Source: an uncultured Phocaeicola sp.
GTDB lineage: Bacteria > Bacteroidota > Bacteroidia > Bacteroidales > Bacteroidaceae
Direction of reading: 5' to 3'
DNA length: 55,539 nucleotides
Assembly: GCA_944320605.1 (NCBI GenBank)
Contig: CALUIE010000007.1
Span: forward strand, 1-55,539
The position numbers and the translations under genes are program-made. The number at the start of each line of letters is the position of its first letter. Within the stretch, counting starts at the first letter, position 1. The notes beneath the pieces are model-generated. The model did no database searches and had not been told where the DNA came from. It saw nothing but the letters and a program-made list of their open reading frames with translations. Positions 49,326 through 55,539 of this stretch are shown here, piece after piece.

Positions 49326-50696
49326 TTATTGTTTTTTCATTTCCTGCCCGATACGGTATGCCTTCCACATATCTGTTATTCCATATCCGAATATATTGTC
49401 AGGATATTCATATCTGTCTGAAGAACGGTGTACAACGTCAATAAGTTCATTCACTGTGAGCCACGGGCAAGACTGCCAAAGGCATGTGACAAGTCCGCAG
49501 AATATAGGTGAGGCGAAAGATGTGCCGTTGCCATACGAGGTTCCGCCGTTTGGTCCGGCTATACTGGAATGAAAACCCACAGCCATGACATCCGGTTTGA
49601 TACGTCCGTCGGCGGTGTTTCCCACAGACGAGAAATCGGCGTTCACACCGTCGGCATTCACCGCACCTACAGTCAGGACACCCTCCGCATCACCGGGAGG
49701 GGTTATTTTCTTCCAGCTGGAGGCTCCGGAATTTCCCGCACTGCACACTATCAACATTCCTTTGGCAGAAGCCATAGTGGCAGAACGGGACATAAGAGAA
49801 GTACGCCCGTCAAGGTCACGGTAAGTATAATTGTCCGATGCGTCGTCAAAAGAATAATATCCGAGTGAGGTATTTACCACATCTACACCGGCACTGTCGG
49901 CAAACTCTACAGCAGCTGCCCAATAATCTTCCTCGGCAGGTTGTTCTGTATCATTGTCCTCACTCCTTAAAAGCCAGTAGGAGGCTTCAGGAGCAGAGCC
50001 TACCATCACCTTAGGCATATTTACAGCCATGCAAGAAAGTACTTTCAATCCATGATTATGTTCAGCATATATATCTGAGTCCGGATTGACAAAATCCTTT
50101 GTACCGAGTATATGCAATTTACGGAAGAACTTCATCTTGTCAACATTATAATATCCCGCATCAATGACGGCTATATGCATTCCCTCGCCACTGAAACCTG
50201 CGCTGTGAAGACTGTCGCCATGATGTATCTTGATTTGGGTAGCCGCAACTCCATAATATTCGTCAGTTTTCTTCCATTTGTTTGTGATTTCTTTTTTTCT
50301 GTCGTCGTTCCTCGGGAAAACGGTATCAGGCGACACCCATACTTTTCTAACATTCATCACAAACGGATTCCGCCTGAATTTTTCAGCTGTTTCCTCATCT
50401 GAGGTGAGCATCAGTACCGTATTATTCCATTTGCTCTGCATAAGATATTCGCCTCCCTGCTCCACCAAACGGTCTATATATTCCTTACATACAGGCAGGT
50501 CTGTAGAATCAATCCCTATACCTTGTCTGGCTCTGCGCTTTAAGGAACGTTCGGACAGAAAGTCCTGCGGACGGTCTATACTATATGTAGTGGCAGACTT
50601 ATCCCTCAAAGTTACACGATACTTATATGTCTCGGAAAATGAATGTAAATAACCGAAAAACAACGAACAAAATAATATTACAATCCTTAAATTCAT
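49326..50696 (-). CDS. Secreted S8 (subtilisin-like) serine protease
   Basis: A 456-aa protein. Signal peptide at 1-~21; an N-terminal inhibitor-like region follows (YRVTLRDKSATTYSIDRP, ~25-125); the peptidase domain has Asp179 in IAVIDAG, His215 in HNHGLKVLS, oxyanion Asn322 in SAGNSG and Ser393 in GTSFASP. No C-terminal secretion domain or lipobox is seen, so it is periplasmic or released. A CAAAGATA box at 50719-50726 is 23 nt upstream. It heads an operon with xseA and xseB, an unrelated function. Confidence 0.9.
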   Translation of the reverse strand: MNLRIVILFCSLFFGYLHSFSETYKYRVTLRDKSATTYSIDRPQDFLSERSLKRRARQGIGIDSTDLPVCKEYIDRLVEQGGEYLMQSKWNNTVLMLTSDEETAEKFRRNPFVMNVRKVWVSPDTVFPRNDDRKKEITNKWKKTDEYYGVAATQIKIHHGDSLHSAGFSGEGMHIAVIDAGYYNVDKMKFFRKLHILGTKDFVNPDSDIYAEHNHGLKVLSCMAVNMPKVMVGSAPEASYWLLRSEDNDTEQPAEEDYWAAAVEFADSAGVDVVNTSLGYYSFDDASDNYTYRDLDGRTSLMSRSATMASAKGMLIVCSAGNSGASSWKKITPPGDAEGVLTVGAVNADGVNADFSSVGNTADGRIKPDVMAVGFHSSIAGPNGGTSYGNGTSFASPIFCGLVTCLWQSCPWLTVNELIDVVHRSSDRYEYPDNIFGYGITDMWKAYRIGQEMKKQ

Positions 50697-50809
50697 AAAG
50701 TTAATGTGTTATGAACCGCAAAGATAGGACAAATAAATAAGAAAAAAGAATTATGTCGAAGGAATAAAGAATATACATGCCAATTGATATAAGTTTTGCG
50801 GAGAATATA

Positions 50810-50817
50810 TACTTTTG
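50810..50817 (+). promoter_or_regulatory. -7 box of the EamA transporter gene
   Basis: TACTTTTG fits TAnnTTTG, 28 nt before the ATG; divergent from the protease promoter. Confidence 0.55.
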
Positions 50818-50845
50818 TAAAAAAATAAGTTTATAGGAAAGAAAT

Positions 50846-51739
50846 ATGAAGAAAATAGTCAGCTCGGAAAGCGGTCAGGGATTATTCCACATTCTCGCGA
50901 TACTTACTGTAGGAGTGTGGGGGACCACTTTTATTTCAACCAAAGTGCTTATAGAAAACGGGCTGCATCCACAGGATATATTTATTCTGAGATTTACGAT
51001 AGCCTATTTAGGGATATGGATAATCTCGCCAAGGAAAGTATTCGCAAACAATTTACGTGACGAATTTCTACTTATACTGTCCGGACTGACAGGTGGGAGT
51101 TTGTATTTTCTGACTGAAAATACAGCACTAAGTTTCACACAGACCACAAATGTGGCTTTCATAATATGTGCTACACCACTCATTACGGCAATTATAGCCA
51201 GACTTGGCAAGCAAAAAGAACCTGTAGGGAAATACTTCATGTCAGGTTCACTCGCGGCATTGACAGGAGTCGCTCTTCTTATCTTCAACGGAAGTTTTGT
51301 CCTTAAATTATCACCGTTAGGAGATTTTCTTACCTTATGCGCAGCTCTTTCATGGGCATTTTACAGTATTATAATACCAAAACTCTCATACCGTTATAAT
51401 GCGACATTCATAACCCGAAAAGTATTTTTTTATGGCATTGTTACTGTATTGCCATTTTTTATGATAAACAGGTTCAATTATCAACCGGAATTATTTCTAA
51501 GGCCGGCAGTATGGATGAATCTGGCATTTCTCGGAGTATTGGCTTCGCTGATATGTTTCGTAGTCTGGAATATAATACTAAAGAGACTTGGAACAATACA
51601 GGCGTCAAACTATCTTTACCTTAATCCGTTATTCACCATGATTGCGGCATCACTGATATTAAACGAAAGAATTACAATCTATGCCATTTGCGGAGTGATA
51701 CTTGTACTGGCTGGCGTATTTCTGTCATCAAAAAGATAA
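50846..51739 (+). CDS. EamA/DMT-family transporter
   Basis: A 297-aa, ten-helix protein with two EamA repeats (~15-145 and ~155-297). LTVGVWGTTFISTKVLIENG starts the first repeat and LGTIQASNYLYLNPLFTMI is the characteristic second-repeat segment. Members export metabolites or amino acids; substrate unknown. The S41 protease gene follows by 16 nt. Confidence 0.87.
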   Translation: MKKIVSSESGQGLFHILAILTVGVWGTTFISTKVLIENGLHPQDIFILRFTIAYLGIWIISPRKVFANNLRDEFLLILSGLTGGSLYFLTENTALSFTQTTNVAFIICATPLITAIIARLGKQKEPVGKYFMSGSLAALTGVALLIFNGSFVLKLSPLGDFLTLCAALSWAFYSIIIPKLSYRYNATFITRKVFFYGIVTVLPFFMINRFNYQPELFLRPAVWMNLAFLGVLASLICFVVWNIILKRLGTIQASNYLYLNPLFTMIAASLILNERITIYAICGVILVLAGVFLSSKR

Positions 51740-51755
51740 CATAAAACTATTATAT

Positions 51756-53237
51756 ATGAGCCCAAACAAAATTAAGACGATATTATACAGCTTTTCAATT
51801 ATCGGATGTTTATTGTGCAGCTGTACAAATGAGACCAAAGACATTGACAGTACAAGCATCAACGGAGTAACAGAAGAGACAGAACTTGCCAACATATTTG
51901 CAAGGGACGTACTTGAGCTATACTATTATTGGAATGAAGAAATATCCGGAGAGCTAAACAAACTTGATCCGGAAACAAATTCCAACCCTATAGCCACAGT
52001 GGAAGCAATAAGATATCATGACGGTGAAAACCTGATAGATAAATGGACCACGCTGACAGACAACATGGAAGAATTTACAAACAGTGTACAAGGTGTATCC
52101 ACCACATACGGATATACTCCTGTTGTGTATTATCTTGAAGAGAATTCAAATAGACTTATAGCAGCGGTTGCATACGTATCAAAAAACAGCCCTGCTGAAA
52201 AAGCCGGCTTGAAAAGAGGCGATTTGATTTATGAAATAAACGGGAACACTCTTACAACTGAGAATTATATGGATCTGTACTATTCATCTCAAATCACACT
52301 TTCATTGGCAAAACTTGAAGATTATGAAATAAAACCAACAGAAGAATTATCAATTACATCTGTCGAAATGTATGAGAATCCCATACTGTGTGATTCTGTT
52401 TACAGCTTCAACAATAAAAAGGTGGGATATTTGGCTTACAGCAGTTTTGACTTGACATCAATTCCCGAACTTGTTGATATATGCAAAAAGTTCAAGCAAG
52501 AAGGTGTAAAAGAACTTATTCTTGACCTTAGGTATAACGGAGGAGGATACGTAATAACAGAATGCGCATTGGCATCAATGCTGGCACCGGAGGTTAACGT
52601 TACCAATAAAGATATATTTGAAAAAGAAGATTACAACGAGTTCTTCACTGAATATTACAAGAAAAACGATATTTCTACAATAACCCGTTTCGAGACTGAA
52701 TACAATTATGACGATATAGACCTGAATATAAGCACAAAAGACGCCAACATCGGACTTGAAAAGATTTACGGTATAATATCAGGCAACAGCGCATCTGCTT
52801 CTGAAGCTCTTCTTTCAGGATTAATGCCATATATGAATGTAGAACTGATAGGCAAACAATCTCACGGTAAATATTGCACAGGATGGATGCTTTCAACTGA
52901 AGACGCATACGAACGTGTTCCGGAAATTATAAAGAACTGGGGTATATATGTCATGGTAAGTATATATAAAAACGCGAAAGACGAAACACCTTGTATGCCA
53001 AACGGACTAACACCGGACATAACATCAGAGGACAATCCTTTTGAAACATATCAGCTTGGCGATGTAAATGAAGCTATGCTGAAAACAGCTCTCATAAAGG
53101 CTGGTAAAGTTTATTCGTCATCAAGAACAATAAAATCAAATATCCCTGTTTTTAAGAAAGCCAGGACTCCACAAAAGACTGTTTTCGGAAAAAGAATCAT
53201 AATTCCTTCACAATCAAGTATGCCTGGTAGCGAGTAA
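51756..53237 (+). CDS. Lipoprotein S41-family (C-terminal processing-type) peptidase
   Basis: A 493-aa lipoprotein with lipidated Cys23 in LLCSC. An N-terminal helical part (ELANIFARDVLELYYYWNEE) precedes a PDZ domain (~125-195, PAEKAGLKRGDLIYEINGN). The peptidase core has VGYLAYSSFD, LILDLRYNGGGYV, the catalytic Ser in ISGNSASASEALL and the Lys in GKQSHGKY. I use the ATG directly before the signal; the open frame extends 18 residues into the EamA end. Its 3' end overlaps the ATP-grasp gene by 41 nt, tail to tail. Confidence 0.88.
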   Translation: MSPNKIKTILYSFSIIGCLLCSCTNETKDIDSTSINGVTEETELANIFARDVLELYYYWNEEISGELNKLDPETNSNPIATVEAIRYHDGENLIDKWTTLTDNMEEFTNSVQGVSTTYGYTPVVYYLEENSNRLIAAVAYVSKNSPAEKAGLKRGDLIYEINGNTLTTENYMDLYYSSQITLSLAKLEDYEIKPTEELSITSVEMYENPILCDSVYSFNNKKVGYLAYSSFDLTSIPELVDICKKFKQEGVKELILDLRYNGGGYVITECALASMLAPEVNVTNKDIFEKEDYNEFFTEYYKKNDISTITRFETEYNYDDIDLNISTKDANIGLEKIYGIISGNSASASEALLSGLMPYMNVELIGKQSHGKYCTGWMLSTEDAYERVPEIIKNWGIYVMVSIYKNAKDETPCMPNGLTPDITSEDNPFETYQLGDVNEAMLKTALIKAGKVYSSSRTIKSNIPVFKKARTPQKTVFGKRIIIPSQSSMPGSE

Positions 53238-54378
53238 ATGACAAAAGCGGAGTAAGAGTGAGATAGCCAGACTTAATACGACCGGAAGAATCAACGACAA
53301 GTGGATGGTTTGATGACATCTTTTGATGAGAAGAAACAGCCTCACCATCCGAATTATAATGTTCAACAGCAAAAATACCGTATGTGGATGAAGACAAGTA
53401 TCTGTCAAATATGATACGGGACACGATGCCCATATTCATTCTCATATTTATTTCAACGCATGGATGAATCAAAATATTATCATTCTGATGACACAACATC
53501 ATATCAACCCCGAAATACCCCGTATAAGATCCGTCAATCATATTTCCCAATATATCAATAAGGCTTCTACGAACTTCATGTAATGCTGTAATAGGAATAT
53601 TATACGAAAGCAGATGTGCTTCTATACCATCATCAGACATCAGTATATTCTGCTTGTAATTACCAAAATCATCTGTTTCAAACAACGAATAACCGGCAAA
53701 ATTGACTTTTCCATCGGACGAGGAATAAAACTCCATTGCAAAATCACATACCTTATTATATATAGGCTCCGCCATTACACATCCCTGTGTGCGAAGAATG
53801 CGTAAAACCCACCCCTGTATATTTGCATTCCAAGTGTCAAATGCGATGCGGCAAAGCCCCCTGCCACTACCCGACCACGGGGCTTTAAGTATAAGTTTCC
53901 GGTAAATCTGAAGATAGTTTTTCACATCGTCCATGCTGTAACAGCAAAAACTCTTTCCACACGTGCCTGCAATGGCAGAAAGTCCAGACAATACATCAAC
54001 ACATCTCTGTCTGCCTGACAAAAAACGTATTTTATCAAGTTTATTATCGTCCGGTAAAAGATGACGGTCAATTCCATCATTTATAAGCAGATGTACTAAA
54101 GCCGGACTCCAACCCCATGGCATAACATTAGAGGAAAGACAATCCTCAACAAACATCGAACTGTCAAACTTCTTGAAGGCTGATACCTGTTCCATAAAAT
54201 TTTCAGCTATACATTTGTCATATATTCTAACGTACGCATTGTCGGAAGCATACCATGCAGGAAGAAAAGACAAGTCTCTACTCATACGGAGTATTTCCGA
54301 AGAGACCTTAAAATATGGAGTGAAATTAGCCAAGGCCATATCATGCCATGGATTGAATATGTATAACAACTTTTCCAT
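53197..54378 (-). CDS. Uncharacterised ATP-grasp-like protein
   Basis: A 393-aa soluble protein. The N-terminus IFNPWHDMALANFTPYF looks like a pre-ATP-grasp region. ATP-grasp features follow: LILKAPWSGSGRGL (Lys165 and Gly-rich loop), MAEPIY (E204), GYFGVDMML (288-294), and IHPCVEINMRMNMG with E309, N311 and R313 as likely Mg-ATP ligands. Such enzymes join a carboxylate to an amine or thiol through acyl phosphate. I do not recognise a named family and no partner peptide gene is visible. A CAAAGATA box at 54403-54410 lies 24 nt upstream, back to back with the AAA ATPase promoter. Confidence 0.75.
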   Translation of the reverse strand: MEKLLYIFNPWHDMALANFTPYFKVSSEILRMSRDLSFLPAWYASDNAYVRIYDKCIAENFMEQVSAFKKFDSSMFVEDCLSSNVMPWGWSPALVHLLINDGIDRHLLPDDNKLDKIRFLSGRQRCVDVLSGLSAIAGTCGKSFCCYSMDDVKNYLQIYRKLILKAPWSGSGRGLCRIAFDTWNANIQGWVLRILRTQGCVMAEPIYNKVCDFAMEFYSSSDGKVNFAGYSLFETDDFGNYKQNILMSDDGIEAHLLSYNIPITALHEVRRSLIDILGNMIDGSYTGYFGVDMMLCHQNDNILIHPCVEINMRMNMGIVSRIIFDRYLSSSTYGIFAVEHYNSDGEAVSSHQKMSSNHPLVVDSSGRIKSGYLTLTPLLSFTRYQAYLIVKEL

Positions 54379-54440
54379 TATATCTTCACCGGATTTTATC
54401 TACAAAGATATGCTAAAAAATTAAATTTTGCTATGTCAAG

Positions 54441-54471
54441 TTTGCAATATTATGAACAATTCGTATATTTG
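54441..54471 (+). promoter_or_regulatory. Promoter of the AAA ATPase gene
   Basis: TTTG (54441-54444), exactly 19 nt, TATATTTG (54464-54471). The ATG is 22 nt downstream. Confidence 0.85.
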
Positions 54472-54493
54472 CACCGAAGTAAAGAATATATTC

Positions 54494-55539
54494 ATGGAGG
54501 CTTTTTACAGAACACATTCTTATTTGGTTGAACATACCAATGCTCCTGTACGCAGAGATCTTATGGACGAAATAGACTGGAGCGCACGGCTTATTGGTAT
54601 AAAGGGTACAAGAGGAGTTGGAAAAACCACTTTCCTTTTGCAATACGCAAAAGAAAAGTATGGTTTCGACAGGTCTTGCCTCTATGTAAACATGAATAAT
54701 TTTTACTTTTCACAAGTAAACCTGGTGGACTTCGCTTCCGATTTCATTAAGCGTGGAGGAAAAGTTCTTCTCATTGATCAGGTCTTCAAATTGCCGGATT
54801 GGAGTACAGCATTGCGTACATGCTATGAAAAGTTTCCGAACTTAAAAATAGTTTTCACGGGTTCATCTGTGATGAGACTTAAAGAAGAAAATCCGGAACT
54901 TAACGGTATCGTTAAATCATACAACCTCAGAGGGTTCTCTTTCAGAGAGTTCCTTAATCTTCAAACCGGTAACAATTTCTCCAAATATACTTTGGATGAG
55001 ATTCTGAAAAATCATGAGCATATAGCCAAAACTATACTGCCACACGTGAATCCGACCCAATATTTACAAGATTATATCCATCATGGATTTTACCCGTTTT
55101 TTCTTGAAAAAAGAAATTTTTCGGAGAATTTGCTCAAGACAATGAACATGATGGTTGAAGTCGATATATTATTAATTAAACAAATTGAGCTGAAATATCT
55201 CTCGAAAATAAAAAAATTACTATATTTACTGGCGGTTGACGGACCGGGAGCACCCAACGTAAGCCAACTGGCAGAAGAGATACAGACTTCACGCGCAACG
55301 GTAATGAATTACATCAAATATCTGGCAGACGCAAGACTGATAAACATGGTTTATCCAAAAGGGGAATCATTCCCGAAGAAACCTGCAAAAATCATGATGC
55401 ACAACACCAGCCTGATGTATAGCATTTATCCGGTGAAAGTGGAAGAGCAGGATGTACTGGAGACATTCTTTGTTAACTCTCTGTGGAAAGATCACAAGAT
55501 AAACAAGGGAGACAAAGGAACATCTTTCCTTGTTGACAA
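54494..55539 (+). CDS. AAA_14-type ATPase with winged helix (partial, runs off the window)
   Basis: At least 348 residues; no stop before the window ends. MEAFYRTHSYLVEH, then Walker A GTRGVGKTT (38-46), Walker B-like VLLIDQVF with D95 but Gln96 in place of the usual Glu, and sensor 1 IVFTGSS (119-125). A winged-helix segment, LAEEIQTSRATVMNYIKYL, comes near residue 265, as in the AAA_14/DUF4143 group common in Bacteroidales. The role of these ATPases is poorly known; some accompany toxin or nuclease domains. ATG is fixed by the promoter. Confidence 0.83.
   Translation, partial: MEAFYRTHSYLVEHTNAPVRRDLMDEIDWSARLIGIKGTRGVGKTTFLLQYAKEKYGFDRSCLYVNMNNFYFSQVNLVDFASDFIKRGGKVLLIDQVFKLPDWSTALRTCYEKFPNLKIVFTGSSVMRLKEENPELNGIVKSYNLRGFSFREFLNLQTGNNFSKYTLDEILKNHEHIAKTILPHVNPTQYLQDYIHHGFYPFFLEKRNFSENLLKTMNMMVEVDILLIKQIELKYLSKIKKLLYLLAVDGPGAPNVSQLAEEIQTSRATVMNYIKYLADARLINMVYPKGESFPKKPAKIMMHNTSLMYSIYPVKVEEQDVLETFFVNSLWKDHKINKGDKGTSFLVD

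Overview
The window looks like a Bacteroidales chromosome (Bacteroides, Phocaeicola or Prevotella-like). Support comes from the fused lpxC-fabZ gene, many promoters of the Bacteroidetes type (TAnnTTTG, sometimes with TTTG exactly 19 nt upstream), lipoproteins with short SPII signals, NigD-like and DUF4827-like lipoproteins, an RprX/RprY-type two-component system, an EF-G2 paralogue, and a succinate-to-propionate methylmalonyl-CoA decarboxylase cluster. DNA is AT-rich. I saw no tRNA, rRNA or CRISPR array.

Layout. 1-3161: the end of prfA, then a compact restriction-modification pair (m4C methyltransferase with a SNase-like tail, plus a MjaI-family endonuclease) set with 20-nt gaps between prfA and pyrF. 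3162-8143: lipid A genes lpxD, lpxC-fabZ and lpxA, a pRiA4b ORF-3-like protein, and miaA. 8151-12195: a glycosyltransferase with mtaB, a cysteine-rich lipoprotein, and the rpsF-rpsR-rplI operon. 12366-15501: marR with a tandem operator-like repeat, a 58-aa membrane protein, and rprY/rprX. 15708-18385: EF-G2-like factor and a long divergent intergenic region carrying a 90-bp repeat. 18386-22311: hemW, an ORF-less antisense group II intron, glmM and a DUF4827-like lipoprotein. 22384-29111: nrnA, comEC, rpe, an ECF sigma factor with its coupled anti-sigma/beta-barrel protein, and a NigD-like lipoprotein. 29025-34370: the leftward chain trmB-mrp-tsaC-clcA-fmt. 34429-37793: membrane protein, MFS transporter, esterase, and a GH13 C-terminal-domain fragment. 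37904-42647: the Na+-pumping methylmalonyl-CoA decarboxylase operon and the epimerase. 42818-47722: GNAT/FemAB-like protein, nitroreductase, DUF2520 protein, kdsC, maf, the second 90-bp repeat, and ilvE. 47803-53237: subtilase-xseA-xseB, EamA transporter, S41 protease. 53197-55539: an unassigned ATP-grasp protein facing away from an AAA ATPase that runs off the window.

Most of the window is ordinary core genome: lipid A synthesis, tRNA modification, translation, propionate production and envelope functions. The less ordinary parts are (i) the R-M pair, whose methyltransferase ends in a nuclease-fold domain lacking catalytic residues, in a window where I could find only four CTAG sites by eye; (ii) two 90-bp intergenic elements, 28 kb apart, same length, about 84% identical, with a 21-nt internal period; (iii) a group II intron without reverse transcriptase placed directly after the glmM terminator; (iv) the unassigned ATP-grasp gene next to an ATPase whose Walker B glutamate is replaced; and (v) several domain fusions and degenerate enzyme domains.
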